A stretch of 64,000 nt of DNA from positions 1 to 64,000 of the forward strand of contig NZ_FNIF01000013.1 in assembly GCF_900103825.1 (NCBI RefSeq), in the 5' to 3' direction. The position numbers were made by a program, and so were the translations under genes. Origin of the DNA: Paenibacillus sp. yr247 (lineage in GTDB: Bacteria; Bacillota; Bacilli; Paenibacillales; NBRC-103111). Numbering within the stretch: the first letter of the stretch is position 1; each line of letters opens with the position of its first letter. Shown in pieces: positions 25,834 to 34,168 of the stretch. A model generated the notes under the pieces. That model ran no database searches. It saw nothing but the letters and a program-made list of their open reading frames with translations, and had not been told where the DNA came from.

Positions 25834-26933
25834 TGCATGCCCCTCCCAATCTGCCATTCTACTTCGCCATTCTGTGAAATTCGTTGCAAAGTCCCCTCAT
25901 ACGGAAAAACGATAGCGTGGTACTTCAGTGAGCGTCGCTCGTAAGGGGCGAAGAGCAGCGCGGTACCATTGGCGACAGCGCCAGCAAGTCCTGGCAGCTC
26001 CTCATCCGGGATGCTGCTGAAAGGCTCAATCCCCATCGTGTAGGCACGGCCGAACCAGGGAGCGTCTGCACTTCCGCCCAACTCCTGCCAAATCCAAAGG
26101 TATGGCCAGTGCTCAAGGGGCCAGCTCATGCCAAAGCCCATACCGATCCGCGAGTTGCACGCCGCCGCCCAGCCTTCGGCCAGTTCGGCGGCAAAAAGCA
26201 TATCGGACGCAGGGTACTCCCGAGGTGGCATGCGCCGTAAATCAATCGGCTGACCGTTTCTTCCAGGCAAGTACGGCCATGCCCCAGACGTCCCGGGCAC
26301 CACCCGGCCTGGCAGGTCCTCCCCGGAAGGAGAGCGGGAGATACGGCAAGGAGGCAGATGCAGCTCCGTCTCCGGTCCCAGAAACGGCTCGCCCAACGCC
26401 GGATGCTGCCCCCACATACAGTGCAGCGGCTGCGGGCTCAGATTCTCTACCGTCTCCTCAATCTCCAAGATCCCGCCGCCCCGCTTGAGCCGCAACGTAC
26501 GCTCCATGCGAAACGGCAGTCGTTGAGCCTCAACACGCATCAAAAGAGCCACCTCTTCAGGAGTATCCTTAATCACCTCATACTCCCAACCCATAAGGCT
26601 TACTTCACCATGCGTCCCCTGGTTAGCGCCTTTGTAGACAGAGGCTGCACTGCCGGCCGGAAAAACCGTTTGCCATCCGCCGGGGTAGTGATCAATCCAG
26701 TTCCCGCGCGGATTGGCCACAGTAGGTATCCAACTGCCCCATGTACGCATCCCCCAAGGAGCCCGAAACATCACATCCACATCCAGTGGCTTATAACGAA
26801 ATTCCACTATGCTCCCTCCTTGATCGAGAAGCAGCGTGACCGCCAGCGTTTCGTTCTCCATCATCGCGATCCGTTGTCCCCGATACATGTAGTCGCAGCT
26901 AATGCGAGCACCGTTGATGCGCGGTACGTACAT
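25830..26933 (-). CDS. Aldose-1-epimerase-like / DUF4432 galactose-mutarotase-fold protein
   Basis: A 367-residue beta-sandwich protein of the galactose mutarotase superfamily. Visible features are LLLDQGGSIVEFRYKPLDVDVMFRAPWG near the start, DHYPGGWQTVFPAGS, the His-containing HCMWGQHPALGEPFL typical of the mutarotase active site, and MGIEPFSSIPD. Related enzymes interconvert anomers or epimerise aldoses at C1 before oxidation. It overlaps the downstream amidohydrolase gene by 4 bases. In this operon it could deliver the right anomer to the dehydrogenase that forms a lactone. The family assignment is firmer than the exact reaction. Confidence 0.75.
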   Translation of the reverse strand: MYVPRINGARISCDYMYRGQRIAMMENETLAVTLLLDQGGSIVEFRYKPLDVDVMFRAPWGMRTWGSWIPTVANPRGNWIDHYPGGWQTVFPAGSAASVYKGANQGTHGEVSLMGWEYEVIKDTPEEVALLMRVEAQRLPFRMERTLRLKRGGGILEIEETVENLSPQPLHCMWGQHPALGEPFLGPETELHLPPCRISRSPSGEDLPGRVVPGTSGAWPYLPGRNGQPIDLRRMPPREYPASDMLFAAELAEGWAAACNSRIGMGFGMSWPLEHWPYLWIWQELGGSADAPWFGRAYTMGIEPFSSIPDEELPGLAGAVANGTALLFAPYERRSLKYHAIVFPYEGTLQRISQNGEVEWQIGRGMH

Positions 26934-26979
26934 CGTTATCCCTCCCTACTGATTTGCCGATGCTTTTTTTCGGGCTTTC

Positions 26980-28107
26980 CTAACGAACCCTGTAATGCTC
27001 CACCTTCTGTTCGTCGAGCTCCACTCCCAGTCCCGGCCGTTCCAACGGCCGCGCTTCTCCGCCTTTGATCGGCAGCGAATCCTGCAGAAGCATGTCTTCA
27101 TAGAAAAACGGTCCAAGAATATCACAAGGATATTCTTCTGCTCCAATTCCTTGTGTCGCCATGGCGAGATGAATCATCGCCGCGCTGGCAATTCCGAGCT
27201 CGAGATTGCTGCCTACCGTACAGGTAATGCCTGCCGCTTCAGCAACCGCAGCCACTTTGCGAGCAGGACCGATGCCGCCGCCTTTGCCTACATAAAGAGA
27301 GAGGACGTCGGCGGCGCCAGTTCGTACAAGAGCCATTGCATCCTGCGGCGTATTAAGGCTTTCGTCTGCGATGATCGGAACGGGTACCTTCCCCCGTACA
27401 TCAGCGAGCCATGTCATATCCAGCGCAGGCACCGGCTGCTCGGCGAAGTAGATGCCTGCCTCATCATACAAACGGTTTATCGTTTGTACCGCCACTCTGG
27501 GTGACCAACCGCCATTGGCGTCTACACCTAATTTAACCGCTGGGCCAACTGCCTTCCGCACCGCTTTGACACGGGCAACGTCTTCCTCATGCCCCGTCCC
27601 TACCTTCAGCTTCATCTTGCTAAAGCCCTGCTCCACCGCCCAAGCCGCAATCTCTGCAGCCTTATTCGGCTCTACCCCAGTGACAGAAAACTTGGTGGGT
27701 ACGAATTCCCTTACTGGTCCCCCTAAAAGATGATAGACAGGGAGACCGGCAACTTTGCCGAGAATATCCCATAAAGCCATTTCTAGAGCAGCCTTGGTAA
27801 AGGTGTTATGGGCGATTCGTTTCTGAATGCGCTGCGTCAATACCTCAATGTTTAAAGGGTTTTCCCCGATCATTAGAGGCGCAAGGAAATTCCGAATGAA
27901 ATGTTCCGCCGTCACTTGATCCTCGCCGCTCCATCCGGGCGTGCAGGAGACCTCTCCCAAACCGATGATGCCTTCATTGGTATGAACTTTAACCAATAAG
28001 AATGGCGAGACCAGATGGTTGCCTCGACCAGAACGTATAGCACGTTCCGGGTGAAGAGGGACTTGCACAGGAATTGTTTCAATGCGGATTATTTTCAACA
28101 ATTTCAT
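26980..28107 (-). CDS. Mandelate racemase/muconate lactonizing enzyme family protein
   Basis: A 375-residue enolase-superfamily enzyme. The N-terminal capping domain (about 1-125) is followed by the barrel. The KxK acid/base motif is SKMKLKVGTG near 165. Metal ligands appear as GVDANGGW (Asp), FAEQPVP (Glu) and PIIADESLN (Asp-Glu), and DVLSLYVGKGGGIG supplies the second-side Lys. Members abstract an alpha proton to dehydrate sugar acids or epimerise and cycloisomerise. It overlaps the previous gene by ATGA. Its spacing to AAGGAG is short, so a TTG two codons later may be the real start. Sugar-acid dehydration is the best fit to the operon. Confidence 0.88.
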   Translation of the reverse strand: MKLLKIIRIETIPVQVPLHPERAIRSGRGNHLVSPFLLVKVHTNEGIIGLGEVSCTPGWSGEDQVTAEHFIRNFLAPLMIGENPLNIEVLTQRIQKRIAHNTFTKAALEMALWDILGKVAGLPVYHLLGGPVREFVPTKFSVTGVEPNKAAEIAAWAVEQGFSKMKLKVGTGHEEDVARVKAVRKAVGPAVKLGVDANGGWSPRVAVQTINRLYDEAGIYFAEQPVPALDMTWLADVRGKVPVPIIADESLNTPQDAMALVRTGAADVLSLYVGKGGGIGPARKVAAVAEAAGITCTVGSNLELGIASAAMIHLAMATQGIGAEEYPCDILGPFFYEDMLLQDSLPIKGGEARPLERPGLGVELDEQKVEHYRVR

Positions 28108-28871
28108 CTCCTTCCTTCAACGGATCTGCCTAATAGTCGAATAGCGTTTGACCCTAGGATCCGCTCCTTGTCTGACATCGGTATTTCCAGAGCGTCAAAT
28201 TCACGAAAACGGTAATCAACATAAGGCTGTTCGGCTGTATGAAACAGCCCGCCGTCCGTACCGAACACAATTTGTTCCAGCGGTACCTGCTCGACGATCT
28301 GCTTCATGGCAAAGGGCGGCGTCGCACACATACATAGGTAGACGTTGCGATGTCGTCGACCCGCAGCAATCGCTTCTGGCCAGAGATCGTGAAGTCCGGA
28401 ATGCCCGAGGATCACTTTAAGCTTCGGGTGGCGCGCCGCAAGTTCAGCAATCTGCAAGGGCGAGGAGTAGGGAGGCGTACCGTCATGAAAGAAAAGTGGA
28501 ATTCCTAAAGCTGCAGCTGCATCACAGATAGGTGCCATAAATGCTTCTAGGGGGCTGAATCCCTGCAGCCAATTGTGAAACTTAACCCCCCTCATCCCCA
28601 GCTCGGTAACGCATCGCTCCACTTCCTTGTCAGCTCCCGATTTACGCGGATCCACCGTACAGAAGGGCACTAGCCGATCTGGAAACGATACGCACCACTC
28701 AGAGAGGTAGTCATTGCAGGCGATCGGATCCTGCCAAAATCCGTCTATTGTAAGCATCACACTAATATCGATTGCATGTTTATCCATGAATTCGATATAA
28801 TCCTCGGACTTATAAGGATAGGTGCCGTCCCCAAGCCTTCCTGGCTGGTGAACGTGAAAGTCGACCTTCAT
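28104..28871 (-). CDS. Amidohydrolase-superfamily protein, copy 2
   Basis: A 255-residue TIM-barrel hydrolase of the amidohydrolase-2 group. It starts VDFHVHQPGR with the HxH metal motif, then has GVKFHNWLQGF, PLFFHDGTPPYSSPLQI, KVILGHSGLHDLW and EQIVFGTDGGLF with the final Asp. The ATG at 28869-28871 has AGGAGG 7 bases upstream. It overlaps the dehydratase gene by 4 bases, suggesting coupled translation. It is a clear paralogue of the next upstream gene (28911-29648), with the same KLHPPLQGF / KFHNWLQGF segment. The substrate is unknown; decarboxylation or lactone opening are the usual reactions. Confidence 0.82.
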   Translation of the reverse strand: MKVDFHVHQPGRLGDGTYPYKSEDYIEFMDKHAIDISVMLTIDGFWQDPIACNDYLSEWCVSFPDRLVPFCTVDPRKSGADKEVERCVTELGMRGVKFHNWLQGFSPLEAFMAPICDAAAALGIPLFFHDGTPPYSSPLQIAELAARHPKLKVILGHSGLHDLWPEAIAAGRRHRNVYLCMCATPPFAMKQIVEQVPLEQIVFGTDGGLFHTAEQPYVDYRFREFDALEIPMSDKERILGSNAIRLLGRSVEGRR

Positions 28872-28910
28872 GATCATGCCTCCTGTCATTCTAAAATCCG
28901 ATGCAAGGAA

Positions 28911-29648
28911 TCAGCGGAACCGCGCGGCCAACAGCCGCTCCATATTTCCGCCTAATATGGCTGCCTTCTCTGCTTCGGTTACATCGATAGCCCTGACCTT
29001 TTCCACCTCGAGCGTCATACGAGAAACAGGATGATTGCTGGAAAATATAATACGCTCAGGCCCAATGACCTTACATAGGCGGGCCATCCCTCTCTCTGGG
29101 AAATCATGGGCAGTATCCCCGTATAGGTTGGCTGCCCTTTCCAGAGCGGGAAAGGCATCGATCCAAAAGTCCGTCTTGCCGTTTTTTCCCATGATAAACG
29201 AAACTTCAGGGAAAGTTAACGCAAGCTCTGTGAGCTGCAATGGCAAGGCATAAGCCGGTGTACCCGTGTGGACATAGACTGGTGCGCGATGACGGGCGGC
29301 GACTTCGATCAGCGGATGAACCAATGACTCCATGATCATGAATCCTTGTAGTGGCGGATGCAGCTTGACTGCTGCCGCCCCCTCCCCCAATGCCCTCTCC
29401 AGTTCAGCAACAGCCGCCCCTTCGTACCAAGGATTGGCTGTTGCATAAGCGAGAAACCGGTCCGGATACCGCTTAACAAGTGCGAGCACCCGATCATTGC
29501 CTTCCCGGTTGTGAACGGCCATCTCTCGGTCGATCGGGCTGATCAACGCTCGGTTAATGCCGCAACTGTCCATCTGCTCCAATATACGTTCCGGAACTAC
29601 ACGGTGGTAGCGTCCTTCACCGATCTGTACATGCGCGTCAATATTCAC
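28911..29648 (-). CDS. Amidohydrolase-superfamily protein, copy 3
   Basis: A 245-residue paralogue of the product of 28104-28871. The metal motif at the N-terminus is altered: IDAHVQIGEG has His-x-Gln where HxH is expected. AAVKLHPPLQGF, PVYVHTGTPAYALPLQL and SFIMGKNGKTDFW follow; the last replaces the usual GH metal ligand by GK. The terminal FGTD motif reads IIFSSNHPVS with Asp lost. Three metal positions are therefore changed, which suggests a non-catalytic or differently metallated partner of copy 2. It overlaps the upstream oxidoreductase gene by ATGA. Confidence 0.78.
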   Translation of the reverse strand: MNIDAHVQIGEGRYHRVVPERILEQMDSCGINRALISPIDREMAVHNREGNDRVLALVKRYPDRFLAYATANPWYEGAAVAELERALGEGAAAVKLHPPLQGFMIMESLVHPLIEVAARHRAPVYVHTGTPAYALPLQLTELALTFPEVSFIMGKNGKTDFWIDAFPALERAANLYGDTAHDFPERGMARLCKVIGPERIIFSSNHPVSRMTLEVEKVRAIDVTEAEKAAILGGNMERLLAARFR

Positions 29649-30673
29649 GTTATTCCCTCCTGGTTCATTTCCACAGGGTTCCCGGTTGCCATCGCATCGG
29701 CGATAGCTAAGGTGAGACGAAGACTTGCGATGCCTTCGCGACTGCCAGGTACAGGGGTTCTACGCATTTGGATATGATCCGTAAACTTGGCAAGCTGCGT
29801 CCGGAAGCAAGACCGCGCCCTATCCTCTGACAATTGCACCCGCTCGGTTACCTTCCCCTCAATGATAACCGCTTCATTGTTAGTCCGGTCTAAATAAGCC
29901 ATTCCGCCCGGTCCCAGGATTTGGAATTCACCCTTTGGCAGGTGCGGGTAAAACCAACCGATTTCCAGCTTAGCCCGATCACCGTTAGCAAACTCAATAT
30001 GGGCGGCATTATAATTGGGCGCAGGGAATTCAGGGCTGGAGGTCAATCCGTAGGCGACTACCCTCACAGGTGATGAGCCCGTTAAATAGGCCAAATAGTC
30101 CGCAGCATGGGCGCCATCGTGAATACAAGGCGGTCCATGGTGTAAAGTGTTTAGAATACGTCCGTAATGCTCAGGGTCACCCTCAGGGTTCAAAATCTCG
30201 TCGAATATACCAAGTCGGATTTGCAGAGGATGGCCGAGCCGGCCTCTGGCAATCCAGCTTTGCAGAGCCTCCATTAACGGACCGTGTCGGTATGTAAATC
30301 CTACCTGAAGCAAGCTCCCGCTTTGCCGTTCGGCGGCCGCCATTTTCTCCGCCTCTGCAACCGATGTGGCCATAGGCTTCTCGCACAGAACATCCTTACC
30401 CGCGTACAGCGCATCGATTGTAATACCGGGTGTCACCCAAGGGGGTGTGCAAACTAGAACTGCGTCCACATTTGCATCAGCTAGAATGCGCCGGTAATCT
30501 GTCGTATGATATACGTCGCCCGAAATGAGTGCGGCATGCTCCGCCCGTTGCGGGTCTGCATCACAAACGGCGGTCAAACGAACCACTGGATTCTCCATCA
30601 AAGCGGGTAGGTGCTGCGCCATAACAATATCGCCGCAACCGATAATACCAATACCTATAGTACGGTTAGACAC
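29645..30673 (-). CDS. Gfo/Idh/MocA-family oxidoreductase
   Basis: A 342-residue NAD(P)-dependent dehydrogenase. It has the Rossmann motif GIGIIGCGDIVMAQHLPAL, the catalytic EKP motif (DVLCEKPMATSVAEAEKM) and the C-terminal sheet domain with the HDGAHAADYLAYLTG segment in place of the more usual GxxxDxGxHxxD. The GTG start has GGGGG upstream. In this operon it is the obvious candidate for oxidising the imported sugar, with the lactonase and dehydratase acting after it. It overlaps the following amidohydrolase gene by 4 bases. Confidence 0.85.
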   Translation of the reverse strand: MSNRTIGIGIIGCGDIVMAQHLPALMENPVVRLTAVCDADPQRAEHAALISGDVYHTTDYRRILADANVDAVLVCTPPWVTPGITIDALYAGKDVLCEKPMATSVAEAEKMAAAERQSGSLLQVGFTYRHGPLMEALQSWIARGRLGHPLQIRLGIFDEILNPEGDPEHYGRILNTLHHGPPCIHDGAHAADYLAYLTGSSPVRVVAYGLTSSPEFPAPNYNAAHIEFANGDRAKLEIGWFYPHLPKGEFQILGPGGMAYLDRTNNEAVIIEGKVTERVQLSEDRARSCFRTQLAKFTDHIQMRRTPVPGSREGIASLRLTLAIADAMATGNPVEMNQEGIT

Positions 30674-30694
30674 TGAGTTTCCCCCATTCGGCGG

Positions 30695-31624
30695 TTAAAT
30701 TTGAGGCACGGCCAGATCGCTGGCGCCTGTCTCGGACATGATCGCCTCGGGATAGTAACGGCGAAGAATCTCCAGTCCTAGGGCAGCCCGCCGTACCTTC
30801 TCTCGACATTGAGCCACGGCCATCTGCTCAATATGAGCGCCGCTCGGATAAACATTTGCTGCATTGCGAAGCCCGAATTTCACATAGACAGGTGATACGA
30901 CACGCACAATTTCCGGAATTTCATAGAAGCGGATCGCCCCGCCAAACTCATCCGGGGACTCCACATAGAGATCCAATGGGATGTTGACAGCTTGGCGGAT
31001 TGCCCCCAGCCTTGCAAGTGTAAGTGACGAGGGTACATTGTAGGTGCCCGCTCCCATCTCCTCGATATGTCTGATCGAGACAGGGTTTGCGGCGCCCATG
31101 GATACGGATACCTTAACCACTAAATTGGCAGGCAGCTGGCCTGCTTTCTTCATCTCGTTTACAATCAAAAGGAGCCCCTCGTCGGCTACCAATACTCCGC
31201 GGAGCCCCAGTCGGCAGCCGCGCTTGATGTCCTCCAAGGCATAAACCAGTTGATCCATCCCCTCATGGCGCAAAGCTTGACCTTTACCTGACGGGGTATG
31301 ACTGGCAGACGTAATATCCCAAGTCGTGCGTGGCCCTACAAATAAGCTCACTTCAATACCATGGCCGGCCGCAAGCGCGAACATCTCGCGGATTTCCGCA
31401 TCGGTACAGAGCATAATACCGCTTCCTTGAGAAACACGATGGATGGGCACTTCATACTCTTTTGACGCCTCTATTACAGCAGCAAGTACGTTTGGACCTT
31501 CTACGCTTGGGATTTCAATCCTGACTTGGGCACCATCTGGAAATCGTTTGGTCGAATCGGGAAGATCGTGAGCATCTCTCGTAGGAAAACCTAAGCCTGC
31601 TAAAAACTTATAAGTTTCTTCCAC
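30695..31624 (-). CDS. U32-peptidase-like TIM-barrel protein of unknown function
   Basis: A 309-residue soluble protein that looks like a TIM barrel related to the U32 peptidase/collagenase-like family. Alternating strand-helix units are readable: VRIEIPSVEGPNVLAAVIEAS, HRVSQGSGIMLCTDAEI, GIEVSLFVGPRTTWDI, GLRGVLVADEGLLLIVNEM, NLVVKVSVSMGAANPVSIRHI, IPLDLYVESPDEFGGAIRFYEI and VYVKFGLRNAANVYPSG. The GTG start has GGAGGTG 5 bases upstream. It is the first gene of the minus arm, facing the creatininase gene across a 106-base divergent promoter region. A lyase or aldolase role is possible but unproven, and no protease motif is obvious. Confidence 0.6.
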   Translation of the reverse strand: MEETYKFLAGLGFPTRDAHDLPDSTKRFPDGAQVRIEIPSVEGPNVLAAVIEASKEYEVPIHRVSQGSGIMLCTDAEIREMFALAAGHGIEVSLFVGPRTTWDITSASHTPSGKGQALRHEGMDQLVYALEDIKRGCRLGLRGVLVADEGLLLIVNEMKKAGQLPANLVVKVSVSMGAANPVSIRHIEEMGAGTYNVPSSLTLARLGAIRQAVNIPLDLYVESPDEFGGAIRFYEIPEIVRVVSPVYVKFGLRNAANVYPSGAHIEQMAVAQCREKVRRAALGLEILRRYYPEAIMSETGASDLAVPQI

Positions 31625-31644
31625 AACAGCACCTCCAATAAAAT

Positions 31645-31694
31645 TAGTTCATTATTTTGAAATGAACTTCAAAAATGATTAAAAAAAGTATAAT
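31645..31694. promoter_or_regulatory. Divergent promoter region with overlapping palindromes
   Basis: GTTCATT (31647-31653) and AATGAAC (31661-31667) form one perfect inverted repeat. TTTTGAA (31655-31661) and TTCAAAA (31668-31674) form a second that overlaps it. A perfect -10 box TATAAT lies at 31689-31694 for the plus-strand creatininase gene, with only a poor -35 inside the palindromes. This is the only divergent control region of the locus and is a plausible target of the IclR regulator encoded at 22938-23735. Confidence 0.45.
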
Positions 31695-31730
31695 ATAGAA
31701 CTCAGACATATGTAAAGGAGGTTTTTTCCA

Positions 31731-32519
31731 TTGCAAACATCCAACGTAAGACCCCAGAGCTTGCGATTCCACGAATTGACCCGAACAGAGATTGGACAAT
31801 GGGCACCCGAAACGACCGTCGTGCTGCCTGTGGCGGCGATTGAGCAACACGGACCGCATCTTCCAGTCCAGGTAGACTCTTTATTGGCTGAAAGTATCTC
31901 CATTGCTGCCGCCTCGCAGGCCAATCGGGATATTCCGATTGTGGTCTGTCCGGTCGTCGTTTATGGCGCCTCGCATCACCATTTGATTTATCCCGGCGCT
32001 TTATCTCTTTCCACTGAAACACTGCTTCGAGTGCTGAAAGACTTAACCGATTCCTTAGTAAGTAGCGGCTTCCGCCGAATTTATCTCCTCAATTCCCACG
32101 GCGGCAACGAGGAGTGCGTAAGGCTCGCTGCCCGCGAGCTGGCCCTGCGTCACCCGGTGATTGCAGGAGCCGCATCCTATTGGACGATCGCTTGGGAGAC
32201 GATCTTGCGGGAGGGAGCAGCGGCGAGCCTTGGTATTGTGCCCGGCCATGCCGGAGGTTTCGAGACATCGTTAATGATGGCCTTACATCCAGAGTTGGTG
32301 CAAACCGATCTGCTTCCTCTGCCGCTCAATCGCCCTATCCCTTCCGTGCACAAAGACCCGGCAGCCGGACCGCTCATCCAGCGTCATGGTAGTTGGGCAG
32401 CCATAGACGGCTACAGCGATAACGCAGGCCAGGCCAGTACCGAACACGGGAAGCTGCTGCTTGATCTTATTAACCGAGCTGTAGCCGAGGAATTTGTCCG
32501 ATTCCATCAACTAACATGA
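31731..32519 (+). CDS. Creatininase-family amidohydrolase
   Basis: A 262-residue member of the creatininase family, metal-dependent enzymes that open cyclic amides or hydrolyse formamides. Signature motifs are VVLPVAAIEQHGPHLPVQVD (Glu and His ligands plus Asp), IYLLNSHGGNEE and IVPGHAGGFETSLMM with the conserved Glu. The start is a TTG 9 bases behind AAAGGAGG. It opens the plus arm of the locus and is followed after 220 bases by the ABC importer genes. An amide-hydrolysing enzyme beside RidA, AAC(3) and ceramidase-fold proteins points to an amide or amino-sugar substrate. Confidence 0.88.
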   Translation: MQTSNVRPQSLRFHELTRTEIGQWAPETTVVLPVAAIEQHGPHLPVQVDSLLAESISIAAASQANRDIPIVVCPVVVYGASHHHLIYPGALSLSTETLLRVLKDLTDSLVSSGFRRIYLLNSHGGNEECVRLAARELALRHPVIAGAASYWTIAWETILREGAAASLGIVPGHAGGFETSLMMALHPELVQTDLLPLPLNRPIPSVHKDPAAGPLIQRHGSWAAIDGYSDNAGQASTEHGKLLLDLINRAVAEEFVRFHQLT

Positions 32520-32531
32520 AAATGCATCAGC

Positions 32532-32554
32532 TAATGTTATATATTCTAACATTA
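32532..32554 (+). terminator. Weak hairpin after the creatininase gene
   Basis: TAATGTTA and TAACATTA form a perfect 8-base stem with a 7-base loop, followed at about 10 bases by TTTTTT. It is AT-rich, so it may only attenuate transcription into the ABC importer genes. Confidence 0.4.
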
Positions 32555-32572
32555 ACTTCCGTTTTTTCCCAC

Positions 32573-32586
32573 TGAAAACGCTGTTA
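32573..32586 (+). promoter_or_regulatory. Candidate catabolite-responsive element (cre)
   Basis: TGAAAACGCTGTTA fits the Bacillus cre consensus TGWNANCGNTNWCA with one mismatch. It lies 155 bases upstream of the solute-binding protein gene, a normal place for CcpA control of a sugar importer. Two copies of AATGATGTC further downstream may mark a second regulator. Confidence 0.35.
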
Positions 32587-32740
32587 GTTCTTGTCGAATT
32601 TTAAAATGATGTCTCTTTACATAACATATCATTGTTTTTTTCGCATTTTTGTCTTGAAATGATGTCATCAACATGCTAAATTAATTATAGAATCTTTCTC
32701 TGTACTTAAGTTCACCATATTGAACCAAAGGGGGAACGAC

Positions 32741-34108
32741 ATGCAAATTAATTTAAAGCATTGTATTAGCTCCATTCTCTTAACTGGTCTCTTAACGACG
32801 ACCGCCTGCAGCAGTGCTACTCCAGCCTCGACTGGCGACTCCAGTGTCACCAGTACTCCTTCTCCTAGAATGCAAGCAACAAAAATTAAAGGCGGCCCGC
32901 TGGAAGTAGGAGCCCTATGGCCCGAAGGATCCGATAATTTTAAAGCGGTCCAACGTGTAGGCGATAACTTGACAAAACAATTCCCAGGTACACAGTTGAC
33001 GTACACTTTTTCTAATACGAAAGCCCGCCCTCAACTCGAACTGCGCTGGAAAAGCGGCGATCCGTTGGATGTTGACAATATCTTCAACGGAGCCAACACC
33101 AGCTCCTATCACTGGGTGGAAGAAGGCCAACTGAAAAACTTGACCGACACCTTGAAAACGACCAAGCGCTCCGATTACGACGGCAAAACTTGGGAAGATT
33201 CGATCATGCCGCTTTTCCGCTCGTTTGCGCAATTAAAAGGCCAGTATTATGCAGTTCCCGATCAGGCAATCGTATTAGGACTCTATTACAATAAAAAGAT
33301 GTTCGATCAGTACGGACTCAAACCTCCGGCCACATGGGACGACTTGATTCAGGTTTCCGCTGCTCTGAAGGCTAAAGGAGTAGATCCAATTGCTGTCACT
33401 GGAACAAACAACGGCTATATGGGCATGTGGTGGGACTATTTGCTGGAGAGAGAGGTCGGTACGCAGGCGGTGATGGACGTTGCTTGGGGCAACAAGAAGG
33501 CCGCCGATAACCCTGGCTTCCTGCGGGCTGCAAAGAAGTTGGAGCAATTAGTGGGCGATGGCGACTTCCTGAAAGGCTTCGAGGGGACAGACTTCACCGC
33601 CGCACAGACTGAATTTTTCCGTGGCAAAGCCGGCATGATTCTAATGGGCTCATGGCTTGTAGGCGAGATGAAGCAGTCCATTCCCGCTGATTTTCAGATC
33701 GGAATCGTTCCGTTTCCAACGGTACCGGGTGGCCAGGGTGACCAAAAAGGCGTTTTCGGCACGGTCTTTCAGTGGAGCGCCGCCGATAAATCGAAGAACC
33801 CGGAACTCGCAGTCGAATATCTTCGTACCCTTACTTCTAAAGAAGAGCAGACAACACGGGCCAAAGATCTTGGCTTCATCTCACCTTACGAGGGCGTCCC
33901 GACCCCCGCTTCCATTCCCGGACTGGACAGCATGCTGAAGGATGCGGCGAACGCCTCACTCACCTACTACTACTATGGGATCATCTTTGACAAGCAGCGG
34001 GCTGATGCTTGGTACTTGCCTGTCACTCACCTGTACTTCAAGAGTGTCAAAGCGGAGCAAATGGTGCAGGAGATCGATACCAATCTCACTCGACTCCGAG
34101 GTCAGTAA
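32741..34108 (+). CDS. ABC importer sugar-binding lipoprotein
   Basis: A 455-residue extracellular solute-binding protein family 1 lipoprotein. The signal peptide ends in the lipobox TTTAC with the lipidated Cys at residue 23, followed by a Ser/Thr/Pro linker. The body has the two-lobe pattern of sugar binders (NNGYMGMWWDYLLER, KAGMILMGSWLVGEMKQSIP, GIVPFPTVPGGQGDQKGVFG). The ATG at 32741 is chosen because AAAGGGGG lies 6 bases upstream; an earlier in-frame start has no site. It supplies substrate to the two permeases that follow. No ATPase is encoded, so a shared MsmX-like ATPase is presumed. Confidence 0.9.
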   Translation: MQINLKHCISSILLTGLLTTTACSSATPASTGDSSVTSTPSPRMQATKIKGGPLEVGALWPEGSDNFKAVQRVGDNLTKQFPGTQLTYTFSNTKARPQLELRWKSGDPLDVDNIFNGANTSSYHWVEEGQLKNLTDTLKTTKRSDYDGKTWEDSIMPLFRSFAQLKGQYYAVPDQAIVLGLYYNKKMFDQYGLKPPATWDDLIQVSAALKAKGVDPIAVTGTNNGYMGMWWDYLLEREVGTQAVMDVAWGNKKAADNPGFLRAAKKLEQLVGDGDFLKGFEGTDFTAAQTEFFRGKAGMILMGSWLVGEMKQSIPADFQIGIVPFPTVPGGQGDQKGVFGTVFQWSAADKSKNPELAVEYLRTLTSKEEQTTRAKDLGFISPYEGVPTPASIPGLDSMLKDAANASLTYYYYGIIFDKQRADAWYLPVTHLYFKSVKAEQMVQEIDTNLTRLRGQ

Positions 34109-34168
34109 AACATCAATGAGCGGGGAGGCAATCGCCCCCCCGCCACTATTTTTTCTCAGGAGGTTCGT

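Noticed and set aside
26102..27068. Long plus-strand open frames opposite the mutarotase and enolase-family genes
   Set aside because: They are rich in Pro, Arg and Ser as expected from antisense of GC-rich coding DNA and have no ribosome sites; the minus-strand genes have clear family motifs.
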